This document shows positions 1 to 10,403 of a stretch of DNA of 64,000 bases, one piece after another. Below the pieces are notes generated by a model. That model did not search any database, was not told the DNA's origin, and saw only the letters and a program-made list of their open reading frames with translations. A program made the translations under genes and the position numbers. Source of the stretch: Exobasidium rhododendri (Eukaryota > Basidiomycota > Exobasidiomycetes > Exobasidiales > Exobasidiaceae); NCBI GenBank assembly GCA_026210745.1, contig CP110630.1, forward strand, positions 6,076,001 to 6,140,000. The letters run 5' to 3'. Each line of letters opens with the position of its first letter. Position 1 is the stretch's first letter.

Positions 1-66
1 CTTGATCGCCTCCTTCTTCTCCTGAGGTGAGCCCTTCAGGCCAGCGAATCCTTGCGAGAGGTCCAT
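1..66 (-). CDS. N-terminal start of a protein, truncated by window edge
   Basis: An ATG at 66-64 on the minus strand opens a frame that runs off the window edge after 22 codons (begins MDLSQGFAGL, ends KKEAIK). The composition and the divergent arrangement with the next gene suggest a genuine gene start. A lysine/glutamate segment at this position occurs in small mitochondrial Tim13-type chaperones, but the diagnostic twin CX3C motifs would lie outside the window, so the identity is only a guess. The 220 bp between the two starts holds a TATA-like run at 141-153. Confidence 0.4.
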   Translation of the reverse strand, partial: MDLSQGFAGLKGSPQEKKEAIK

Positions 67-286
67 TCTGAAAAGGGTGACTATACGATGTGAAGGTGGT
101 GACAAGGATGTTGAGAAGAAAGGAGGTATGGAGAGGGCTGAAAATATATATATTCCTTGTGAGCCGTGCGGTAGAGAAGGAAAGGTGATTTACGTAAGCT
201 GCATTTGAAGCTTACGTGGAGGTCTTCGAGAAGAAAGCGTCAGAGAAAGTAAGGAATGGATAGGTGCGAGGTGTGTCTGTGACGAC

Positions 287-1936
287 ATGTCGAGCGGTAA
301 GGTGTCCAAAAAGCCGAGCGCAGAGGAGATCGAAGAGAAGAGAAAGCAGAGAGCAGAGAAGAAGCAGAGGGAGGCAGAGAAGAGAGAAGCCGGAGTGGTG
401 GAGGAGCCAAGCAGTACTGACGGAAAGCCTCTTTTTACGCCCCGAGAGTGGGTCAATGTCAAGGCAGGGGAGGGAAGCAGATCGAGTGGACACAATGTCT
501 CGTCCATTCGTGTCATCAGCTGGAATATACTAGCGCAAGGACTAGTAAGGAGAAAGCTGTTTCCGGGTAGTGACTGCCTCAAGTGGAAGGAAAGGCAGGC
601 CGGTCTTTGTGCCGAGATGGGATCTCACGACTGGGACATTGCTGCCTTTCAAGAGGTGGACAAGATTGAGGTACATGGTCCAAATCTGAGCAAATCAGGC
701 CGAAGCTATCTATACGAAAAAGGCTACTCTGCCAAACAGCATGGTCTGATGATTGCGTGGAGGGTGAAGAAGAGTAATGCTAATTCTGCATCTTCACGTC
801 TTGCATTCCAGGAGAAGGCAGTGGGCAGCAAGATCGTCTACTTTGATCATGAATGCATAGGGCCTAAGTCGGAGGGTCGAAGAGGGCTCTCTAGAGTGAC
901 CCGTAACATCGCGCTCTTTGCTGCCTTGGCTTCCGCTAATGATCCCAAGAAAGGCGTCATCGTGGCAACCACCCATTTGTTTTGGCATCCATTGCATAGC
1001 TATGAGCGGGTTCGGCAGACTGGTCTTCTCAAGAGAGCTTTGATGGAGTGGAGACAGGCAAACAGCGACTGGAGTGACTGGTCCATCATTCTCGCTGGTG
1101 ACTTCAATGATCAGCCACACTCTGCCACGTACAAACTCATGACAGGAGAGTCGCTCACGCTGCACAACTGGGAAGAGGTCAAAATTAGCTCAATCGTTCA
1201 CAAAAGTGTGGACGAAAGCAAAGCGAGTGTTGATAAAGTGATGAAAGAGCCAAAGCTAGACTCGGAAAGAGACAAAGCATGCGAGGAAGGGGAAGACGTG
1301 GAAGACGACGAGGAGGATGAAGGGGAAGAGGAGAAGGACGAGGGCGCAGACGACAATATGCCCAAGAACTGTCGGCCTGCTACTCCCAGTGATGGACTAC
1401 TTTCTTTCAGCGAGCTCGTTCAACTTCACACCTTGTCTAATTCTCCTCCCGGTCTTCTTGATGTTGATCGTAGCACAAGTGACGGCAAGGACTTGATCGG
1501 TTGTCCAGCTAGCAAAGGTCTGACCTCCGCCTACGGTTCACACTATGGTTCCCTAGAAAGCGATCAAGAAGGAAACTACTTTGGCTCGAGCAACCGAGGT
1601 CGAGAGCGTTTCGATGACCCTCACTGGACGACAGAATCGCCTAATCCTCATCTGGGCCCTAGTAAAGAGTGAGTACGCGGATCTCATAAGTAGCTATAAA
1701 ATGGATGCTGATTTCCGCCTTTGACCTCTTCGTTGTATCTTCACTACAGACCTATGTGGACTCTTCACTCGTCGATCTTCGCTCTCACCCTCGACTACAT
1801 CTTTCTTTTCCCTCATGAGTCCACCGTCACTGCCCTACTACCTACGCACTCCACTGCGGTACTGGAACCAGGAGTGCCCCGAAAAGGAGTCTGTGCCTCT
1901 GATCACGTCGCCATAGGTGCCCAGCTATCTATCTAG
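287..1936 (+). CDS. NGL2: NGL2-like RNA exonuclease (EEP/CCR4-type nuclease)
   Basis: Predicted Mg-dependent exonuclease of the endonuclease/exonuclease/phosphatase fold. The closest named relatives are yeast Ngl2/Ngl3; Ngl2 trims the 3' end of 5.8S rRNA. Two exons, 287-1668 and 1750-1936, join in frame across an 81-bp GTGAGT...CAG intron; the product is about 521 aa. Catalytic blocks appear in order: ISWNILAQ (Asn near residue 80), AFQEV (Glu near 123), THLFWHP, GDFNDQP, and CASDHVA after the intron. Without splicing the SDH motif would be lost. Residues 1-40 are a charged Lys/Glu helix-like segment. An acidic Glu/Asp-rich insert at about 335-365, between GDFN and the C-terminal block, looks lineage-specific. 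The fold is secure; Ngl2 versus a related deadenylase is an inference. Confidence 0.82.
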
Positions 1937-2265
1937 ACAAATAGAGCCTCCCATATTAAGCATTCTTGATTCATTGCTTGTGTTGCTTAGCAAACAACAC
2001 ATCTCGCAAATGCTATCTTGTAGTCGACAAGTTGTGATCATGTTGGCGAAAGAGAGCCGTGACCACCTGTTGCTCCAGGCCGTTGAGGAAAGGAGCGAGA
2101 GGCTGGTGCTCGACTGAGCCGCGCTTGGCGTCGCGTGGCATTCCTCAGGAAGTGATTGCGATGAGAGGCGCCACCAGGATTCTTTTCCTTTCTTTTCGCA
2201 TCACCTTCTTTTACTTTACACTACTTCTTTCCACTTCTCCTTCACCGATCTTTTCGACTAAGACG
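1937..2265 (+). other. Intergenic, upstream of the Tra2-like gene
   Basis: The 329 bp between the stop of the NGL2-like gene and the start of the next gene. The last 80 bp before the ATG are rich in T and C, as in many fungal 5' leaders. I see no conserved ORF or RNA gene. Confidence 0.5.
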
Positions 2266-3858
2266 ATGGCTGACAACGACGGTACGTGCTTCTCACCAAT
2301 CACTCTGTCGCTATGTCACCCACATGCTCGCCTTTGTCGCCGCACCTTAGCAGCAGCAGCAGCAGTAGCAGCGTCGTAGACTACTGTCACTGAATGCGGA
2401 TCTTCTCATGATCCATCATCCAGTGCCTTTACCTTTGCATGCCTTTTCCTACCTTCCCACCGCTCTACCTTATTTTGTGTGAAGAGGCGCAGTACTTCTC
2501 TCCAGTGTCGATGACGATAATCCGTTCGCGGTCACACGATTGTCCTGCTCGAATCGTGCCGCTTCACCTGCGTCGGATACTTTGATCAGTTGCTGTTTCC
2601 TCGCCTTTGAATAGCCTCGACTATTTACTCACTTTTCAAACTCACTTGCTCATCGTCTCGAAATCATCACAACCTTCATCGGTCGCTCTCGCTAATCCAA
2701 AATTGATCATACTGACTCCTCTCCTTTCTTCTTCTGTGCATAACAGGAAGCTGGGGTGAAGCAGCCCGCGAATCTGCTCGAGACGAATCTGGATGGAATG
2801 GAGGTCGCTCCCCTTCTCCCAGGGCTGGTAATACACCTCCGCGACGTGAGAATGAGCGTTCTCGATCACCACCTCCTCGTCGTGAAGAGAATCGTGGCAG
2901 GTGAGTCCTTTCAGTTTTCTCCTTGGTTTTCGACTGACACCTGAACTTCATCACTTGCAGACCCACTGGTAATGATGACGGCGAGCAGAACCCAGGCAAC
3001 AATTTGCATGTTTCTGGTGTAAGCCAGCGAGTCACTGAGCGAGATCTCGATGAAGCTTTCGGCAAATTTGGAAAGGTGGGTGCTGAATAAGTGATTCGAT
3101 GGGTACGCTCTAGTCGCTGGGATCGCCCTTTTTAATTCTGCTGTCCATTCCCTTTTTAGGTTCTACGCTCTCAAGTCATGTACGACCCACACAGCCGTGA
3201 ACCTCGTGGATTCGCCTTTGTCACAATGGATGGGCCCGAAGCTGCCGAGGCAGCCATTGCAGGTATGAGTGGTGTAGATCTACAAGGCCGAACGCTCTCT
3301 GTTCAAAAGGTGAGTGTTCTTTTCCTTTCAATGTCACGGGTGGATTTGCCCATAGAAAGCCGAGCTTACACCTCTCGACATCGACGTCTCCTCCTCCATC
3401 AGGCTCGTCGTGGTCGGGCTAGAACACCCACGCCCGGTCGCTACTTTGGTCCCCCTAAAGCAGGTGACAAGCCTGGCCCTCCCTTTGCTGGAGGTCGTGG
3501 TGGAGGCTATCCTCCCCCTCCAGACTACAGGTACGGTGGCCCACCTTCCATGCGAGAGCCTTATGATCGCTACCCTCCTAGATCGCCTCCTCGTGGCGAC
3601 CCTTACGATCGATATGGAAGACCACCACCTCGCGATTATCTACCACCCCGAGACTATGGTCCTCCTCCTCCTCGAGGAAGCTATGGTGCACCTCCTCCTC
3701 GAGGCTACTCACCTCCGCCTCGTGGCTCAAGATACGACGATCTACCACCGCCTCGAAGTCGTTACGATGACATTCCTCCGCCATCTCGTCGATATGACGA
3801 CCTACCACCACCCCCTCCTAGAGGTCGATACGACGATCCACCTCCTCGCCGATACTAA
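2266..3858 (+). CDS. Tra2-like SR splicing factor (RRM protein)
   Basis: RNA-binding splicing regulator resembling transformer-2: short RS-type N-terminus, one RRM, then the linker ARTPTPGRYFG, which matches the conserved Tra2 RPHTPTPG element, and a long Pro/Arg/Tyr-rich tail. Five exons: 2266-2281, 2747-2900, 2961-3075, 3160-3309, 3403-3858; 296 aa, all phases consistent. RNP2-like LHVSGV and RNP1-like RGFAFVTM are visible. The tail consists of repeated PPPRGSY/RYDD-type units. The first intron is 465 bp, far longer than the others in this window. The last intron (3310-3402) is 93 bp, a multiple of three, and contains no stop, so retaining it would insert 31 residues between the RRM and the Tra2 linker. 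An alternative AG at 3354-3355 would shift frame into another long open frame. Confidence 0.85.
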
Positions 3859-4114
3859 GGACGAATCAGTAGCAATTCGGCAAATTGGAGCAGAGGTAAG
3901 AGACCCTTGAAGAGAGAGAAAGGAGGGAATGGAATTGCGGAAAAGAGGATGATCTCTCTTCAGACGACGAAGGGGCGATACTTTCCGGCTCATGTAAGTA
4001 GTGACGGATCTGTGTAGATGCCTGAATTAAAAGAGAGTGTCTGGCAATTAATATGAATGAAGCAATTGTAATTGGAACCAAGAATGGAAAGAAAGGAAAA
4101 GGGGGCCCATGGAC

Positions 4115-4759
4115 TCAAAGCTCGGCGATGTAGAGTAAGTCGCTAGCCCGTTCGTAGTCAGTATCCTGCACCTGAGCTCGATGCACCACCCGAGCTCTAT
4201 TCTCTCGAGGCGATGATAGACGAGCGGTGGTGGGTGTCGAAGCAAGAGGAGTCTGATCGCCCTCGTCAGCAGTGGTACTTTGCATGATTTGCGGTGTCAT
4301 GGCTTCCCTGGCTCGACCCTTCATGAAGATCTTCCAGTGACGTTTGCAGTAAGTGTCATCCGACTCTTTCACCTGTTGGTACAATGCTTTCACCTGTTCC
4401 AATGAGAAGAGGGGAAATGGCGATTCTTTAAGTGCTATCTTGTGATGTCGATGATATTTACACCTCGTGCAAGCTGGTCTGCTTTCCGTGATCATCATCT
4501 TGTCTCCTACTTTCGCCAGAAGATGCAGTGCTCCTTGTTTACTTTTCGCACCCAGACGAGTTTGTTGACAGTAGGAGATGAGTTTAGGAAGAGCGAAAGT
4601 TGGAATGGCTACCACAAGTATTCGTAGTAGGCCTCGCGGCAATGCATAGACCTGCACTCCCGTGCCCAGCCATGGGTCGTTGATGGAATGAATCATTGGA
4701 TTGATGGGAATCCCACGAACGAAAATATTGGTAGCGTACTCGAAGTGTTGCAAAGACAT
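4115..4759 (-). CDS. Hypothetical protein with a Cys/His cluster
   Basis: Single-exon gene of 214 aa that I do not recognise. It starts at ATG 4759 and is divergent to TFG2 with 345 bp between starts. Residues 30-65 contain a hydrophobic stretch (GLLRILVVAIPTFALPKLI) that could be a membrane or buried helix. A Cys/His-rich centre follows (CTRCKYHRHHK, then CKRHWK about 40 residues later), which could bind a metal, though spacing and residue types fit no named finger I know. The C-terminal 60 residues are polar and probably disordered. Supported by length, sensible composition and position, not by homology. Confidence 0.5.
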   Translation of the reverse strand: MSLQHFEYATNIFVRGIPINPMIHSINDPWLGTGVQVYALPRGLLRILVVAIPTFALPKLISYCQQTRLGAKSKQGALHLLAKVGDKMMITESRPACTRCKYHRHHKIALKESPFPLFSLEQVKALYQQVKESDDTYCKRHWKIFMKGRAREAMTPQIMQSTTADEGDQTPLASTPTTARLSSPRENRARVVHRAQVQDTDYERASDLLYIAEL

Positions 4760-5104
4760 TCTTAACGGTTATGGAAGGGGGTTGGGGGGATTATAAGTCT
4801 ACATAGAAGATACTAAATACCCCTTGAGTCTTCGCTAAGGGGGCGCTGAGAAAAGCACAAAGGGTAACGGACTGCATGTCGCGGATCTCATCATGCACTA
4901 TCATGTCCCATACCCTTTGTTCTCCATTCTACAGCGTAAGTGTCGTCTTTCCTTTGGCGCGTTAAGTAGCGGTGAACTTGGTAGGGTTACGAGCAGGCCT
5001 GGCTTCGGTCCCGCGTGGATTGTCAGGGTCCCAGACTTTGACGATCTCCACCTCTTCTCCACTCCTTGACTTTGTACACCTTTACCCGTCGGTCAGTAGC
5101 ATCG
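4760..5104. promoter_or_regulatory. Shared divergent promoter region
   Basis: The 345 bp between the divergent starts of the hypothetical gene (minus) and TFG2 (plus). I see no ORF with coding character and no clear TATA element; the region should carry both promoters. Confidence 0.5.
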
Positions 5105-6477
5105 ATGATGTCTGCTTTTGAAGATGACGTTGAGCCAGCGGAGGACACACAGTCAAGGAGTGGGACGCCTTTCGGTGGAGTAGGAGGGAGAGGGAAGCAG
5201 AACGAAAAGAAAGCAGCAGCAGTAGGGTTGCTGGGAAAACACACGAGAGAATTGTCGCCAGAACCAGACGAAGAGTTCGAGACGACTGATGGGAAGAGTT
5301 CGATGTGGCTAGTCAAGGTACCTCGTTTCCTATTGGAAGGTTGGACAAAGGTCGACGAAGATGATCGAAAGCTGGGAACTGTTCGCGTATACGAGTGAGT
5401 ACTGGCGAAAGAAGGAGAAAGCCAGGACAAGACTAGGGCTCGAATGTATGCTGATCTGTGCTTGCTTGCAATGCAGTCCAGATCATCGAGGGAAACAGCG
5501 AATGGAGCTACTTCTACCCCCTCATCCAGAGCCAGCTATACCATTGCCGCCATCACATCCATACCTGCAGACCGACATACCTCGGAAGTACGAAATGAGG
5601 ATGACGAGCGAGCAGGGATCTACGCGGGTGCGGAACTTGTACGCATTCAAGGAGAGAGTGGAAGGTGGAGATGAAGAGGACGACGATGACTTCAGTGACG
5701 ATGACGATGACATCCCCACCAAAGGAAAGGGGAAATTCGAAGAAGGGACGAGCTCAAAGAGTCGACGTGAGTACGCCCCTTCTGCATGATGCAAAGTGTC
5801 GGAAGACAGCCCAAGCAGTACTGACAATGCTATTCATCGTGATGCGTGTGACAGGAGTTGTCAAGATGGTGGGGACGGTGACGATGGAAGCTGCTCTCAA
5901 GCCACAGATGTCAACGACGATATCGATGAATGGAAACCTTGCGTCTCCTTCTGGAATCACACCAGAGTATCGTGAAGTGCTTCGAAAACGGAGGATTGAA
6001 GCTTCGAAACCAAAGCATGCAGTGAAGATCTTGGACGAAAGTGACATTTCCCGAAGAAACATGATGACGAGTGGTGTTGGACAAGGATTCACCTCCAGAC
6101 AGAATAAAACTTCACTGATCCCCTCCAAGACCAATGTCAAGAAGGATCAAAACGAGAAATTCGCACGAATGCCACGGAATGAATTGCTAGACATGCTCTT
6201 TGAGTTGTTCGAAGAATACCCGTATTGGTCGATAAAGGGACTGCGAAGCAAAGTACAGCAACCAGAAGTATATCTTCGAGAAGTCCTGATGAGTGTAGCG
6301 GACTACCATCGAGTGGGACCGTATGCTTCACTCTGGTCGTTAAAGGCAGAGTATCAAGCCATGAGAAAGCGGGGTGAACTGGGGAGTAATGCAGCAGCAA
6401 GCGGCAGCAAGAGCAACGGCGATGACAACAACAAGGACGACGGCAGCAGTCCTCAAGAGGGAGATCTGACACCGTAA
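5105..6477 (+). CDS. TFG2: Transcription initiation factor IIF subunit beta (RAP30)
   Basis: Small subunit of TFIIF, which binds RNA polymerase II and delivers it to the promoter. Exons 5105-5394, 5477-5766 and 5855-6477; introns 82 and 88 bp; 400 aa. The N-terminal dimerisation region has the family signature WLVKVPRFL. Exon 3 supplies KMVGTVTMEAALKP, which matches the RAP30 beta-barrel strand. The C-terminus (FARMPRNELLDMLFELFEEY... WSIKGLR) is the winged-helix DNA-binding domain. An acidic insert (Asp/Glu-rich, near residue 170) separates them, and a Gly/Ser/Asn tail follows. Two adjacent ATGs (5105, 5108) could serve; the second gives MSAFEDD. Confidence 0.92.
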
Positions 6478-6673
6478 GGATAAATCGAGAGATGAAAGCA
6501 GTCTGCCACATTGTATCATACTTCACAAATGGATATCACAATAAAGATATGTTCATTTCAGATGCGGGGTGAGGCGATCTGATGGGTAATAGAAGGGAGA
6601 TGTTATACAGTGAGGGTATGTGTATGAAGTGGAATGCTTCGAGAGAGGGCGAAGAAGAGTCACAGTGTCTATT

Positions 6674-9600
6674 TCAGGCAAACTCCTCAATCGGCCGAAA
6701 AGAGATGACATCCATGGCCGTCTTCTCTTTCCGCTTACAGAGCACGACGCTGTGAAGGACGGAGAATGACAAGATCAGAAGGAAGAAGCGAGACACATCC
6801 CGCACTCTTGCGAGCCTTCCTTCGCGGCCCAACTCACCACTTGTCGTCACGGAAGCTGACTTTCCATATCTGGTCGCTCTGATCGCAAAGCTCTCGAACG
6901 AATTCACCCGTCTTGAAGTTCCACAGCTTCACCTTGCCGTCGTTGCCGGCTGTCACGATGAAGCGATCGTCGAATTGTAAACAAGTGACGGAATTGTCGT
7001 GCGCCAAGAGTTGATGAACCATCGTGTACGTCTGAAGTGAGAAGATGATGACTTTGCCGTCGCTTCCGCCCGTCACTAGTGTCGTGTCTGTAAGCTGCAG
7101 CTGCCCGACAAGCGAAGTATGACCTTGGAAGAGTGCGAGACATTCTCTGGCGTAAAGAAAAAAGAGGTGGGCAAGTGTCAGTGACTTCTACACAGACAAT
7201 TCCCAGCACGTAAACACTCGCGCCACTCACCCAGTCTCTGCACTCCACACTCGCACAGTACTGTCGAGACTGCCGGTTGCAATGCGAACTCCATCAAAGG
7301 CAACGGCATAGATTTGATGGTAGTGTCCTCGTAGGATGTGGACACATTTGCCAGTGTCCACGTTCCAAATGCGACAAGTACAATCGTAACTAGCACTTGC
7401 CACCAGATTACCTGCTACATCCAGGCATCGAACGCTGTGTTGATGTCCTGCCAACATGTGGATCAATGTTCCTGTTTCCACGTTCCAGACTCGCAGTGTC
7501 CCGTCTCGTGCTCCTGAAACGGCAATCGGTCTCCCCTCTAGCACTCGCAAGCAACGAACGGTAGATCGATGACCGACCAAGACATGCAAACACTCTCCCG
7601 TTGCCAGATCCCAGACGCGGACATCTCGATCGCATCCTCCGCTTACCACGATGGCATTTTGATTGCCGTACCCTTGCACACTGCCGCAAGGACTACCAAA
7701 GTTACTACCGAGGCCTGCTCCTCGACTAGAGGGATTGGTTGAGTCTTTGGTAGAAAAGAAGGATGGATCACCACCCGAGAAGTCATCACTAGTGTCAGCT
7801 GTACTCCACGAGGGTAGTCGCTCTCCTATCTTGGGCATCGCGGTCAGCATGGGAGAGTCGGATATGTGCTGCCTCTCTTCATTTGCGATGGTGTCGTTGA
7901 ATGACAACTCAGGCGAGAAAGTGAGCGCGGTCGGTCGAGAATCGTGGTGAATAAGATTGAGATCGGAAGTAGGAACGTAGAGCGATTGGTCGCTCTTTGA
8001 CGAGTAAGGACCCAATCCGGACGCACTTGCATCTTGTGCCATTTCTTCACTAGCATTCCGTCCTCTCTTTTCATCTGACTTAGTGCCATTCCCAGAAGCA
8101 CTGATCAAGGACAGGCACCATACGCCCGACGAATGACCGACAAGTGTCTTGACAAAGAGTCCTGTCTTTGCGCTGAAGACGTGAATCTTTGCGTTTGCCA
8201 TCCCCACCACGATCCAATCATCGTCGATAGAGAGCGTTGTCACTACCGGTCCGCCTCCTCCGGCATCGGTAGCATCATCAGTAGTGACATGTTGTGTCAA
8301 CAGTCGACCACCCCGCAGCCAGTTCGATTCGGTAAGATAAGCCAATTTGAAGTGCGTCTTATAGCTGAACGGCTTTGAACGTCGATTCGCCGACTGACGG
8401 TAGGGATTGCTATTACTGGCTCTCTCCAGCCCAGTCGACACCGATCTCTTGGTAGCTGCTCCAAGGCCGTTCGGGTTGCTACCGCCTGTCGTTCCTGTAT
8501 TGAAGCCAAGTGCATTCATCCCTCTGTCTCCGAATGTAGCTGCACGAGAGGAAGGTCCTCTAGCCTGCTGCCAAGAGGGCCGCCCTTTGCCCAACGACGA
8601 AGCAGAAGTAGTAGCTGATCCCGTCGTCATCGAAAGGGCTGCGTCGTCTCTTGCAGTATCTACAATCAGTACCGAGGACGATGGATCTTCTTCGTTGATA
8701 CCTTCCCGATCGAGCTGCATCTCTACGTCTCCGTCAGCATGACCTTCGCTCGAGTGTCCATGATCTCCCGAGCTGGGAGGATGTCCACTATCTGACGCAT
8801 TACCACTCCGATCCCAGAACTGATTCAAAAGACCACTTGTCATACTACCTAGACGACCTGTGGGTGAGACAATGCTTCTATTCAGATGATGAGATGGTAC
8901 TGTCGCTATGGAAGTTGAATGTTCTTGAGAGGAGGCTGCTGTTGGTGTTCGAGGTGCTATTCCCAGTGTAAGACTTGAGGACATGGGGCCTGTACTTAGC
9001 AATCCGACATTGTTGGGATCGTTCTCAAAGTTGGAAGGGTTTCGTCGATCATGCACGAACTCTTCTAATGCTTGGTAGAATTGCTTGTCCTCCATGCTCA
9101 TACTCGTATCACCTACCCGATCCAACACTGTCCGGTCTTGAAGCAAATGCATGAAAGCACCCTCATTCTGCAAAGCATGCAACTGCCTTCTCCTTTCTTC
9201 TACACCCATCTCCCTGGCTCGTTTGGATAGGAAGAGGGTGTGAAGTGCTTTTAACTCGGACAAAGCAGAAGATGCATCTAGTCCACGAGCAATGTACGCT
9301 TCATACAGACTGCTGAGAATCTGGTTCGAATCGAACAACCCTTCTGATATACTTTTGCGGCGATGCGAGTACGAGTATACTTCTGATTCACCGGAGGTAG
9401 AGCCTTCCATTCCATCGATCGACTGAAGAGAAAGATCCGGCGTGTCGAGTCCCGTCGCTTGCGATTGATTAGGAAGCATAGCATACTGTCGGAACTTGTA
9501 CTTCTTGCACATCACCTTCCAGGTCTGCTCGTCGTTCACAAGGCTTCTCCAAAACCTTGACACACCACTCGCCCTCGCTAGTGACTTCAAATCCATGTAT

Positions 9601-10265
9601 GAAATGATCTGAAGCGAAACTTCGATAGGTAGAGCTGAGAGGAAATCAACCTTGAGTCTTGGCGATATGAGTGAAGACAAATGCGCAAGCTCTCTTGCCG
9701 AGCAGAAGTCGACGAGGTTAGACAAGAAAGCCAGTCGTTCTTTGCCATCTAAGAAGGGAAAGTCATGGCTGAACTGCTTCAAGAGTGGTGTAGACTGGGG
9801 CGAGTGCGAAGTGTTCTCGTGGGTCTCTCGCAAATGTTGAGTGTCTGGTTGCGGTGAAGGGGCAGGCGTTGGGGGAGAGATTGCACGATGAAATCTTGGA
9901 GTAGCCGAATGGAGCGCATTCGTTGTTGTGAGGGCAGAGGCTGATGATGATGATGATGATGACGACTGATTAGATGCTGAGATTGGCGTGGACATTGTAG
10001 GACTGTGAATGGTTGCTGCTGATGGTGATGCTCGAACGATTTGAGGAAGCGACGAGGACGCACTCATATTTCCGAAGCTCAATGGTCTGTATCTCGAGGA
10101 GCTTGATTGGGAAGGCGAAAATCTTATGTGGAAGAGAACAGTATCGCAAGTCGCATTCAGTGATGAGTGATGGAGATTGGTGGATGATGCAAGGGCGTCG
10201 GTAGTGTGCGAAGTGCATGTACACGGCAAACTTTCGTGACGCAGTGTCAGAGTCGCGTTTGACAT
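6674..10265 (-). CDS. CDC4: Cdc4/Fbw7-like F-box WD40 protein
   Basis: Substrate receptor of an SCF ubiquitin ligase that recognises phosphodegrons. Exons 10265-7231, 7146-6838, 6749-6674; introns 84 and 88 bp; about 1139 aa. The F-box lies near residues 210-255 (LPIEVSLQIISYMDLKSL). WD40 repeats begin near 655 with the linker SNWLRGGRL and continue through repeats ending VRVWDL, LRVWNV, CRIWNV, VRVWS, VKLWNF. The junction of exons 1 and 2 reads AETG-ECLALFQGHTSLVGQL, a Cdc4-type blade. Exon 3 adds CVVLCKRKEKTAMDV as the last strand. A Ser/Asn/Gly-rich segment of about 140 residues is inserted after the first WD repeat, and a long disordered region separates F-box and propeller. ATG 10067 is an alternative start. 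Cdc4 fits better than Met30, but the subfamily was not tested. Confidence 0.85.
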
Positions 10266-10403
10266 AGTCACACCTAATTAGTGTTATTAGGTCCGGCCGA
10301 AAGGCACATTAGCCTGCACGCACCACCACTGACCACTCACGCACTCACCACCACCACCATCACACCCATCTCCATAAACATCACCGTCGTTGTCTAAGGC
10401 AGA

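Noticed and set aside
190-582. Minus-strand frame opposite the first exon of the NGL2-like gene
   Set aside because: No family features, and the plus strand carries conserved catalytic motifs with a proven-phase intron.
3410-3910. 166-codon alternative frame in the Tra2-like tail
   Set aside because: Arises from repetitive CCTCCT/CGT codons read one base off; used only as a remark on an alternative acceptor.
9310-9345. tRNA T-loop-like string (ggttcgaatc)
   Set aside because: It lies inside Cdc4 coding sequence and no matching acceptor, D or anticodon stems were found around it.
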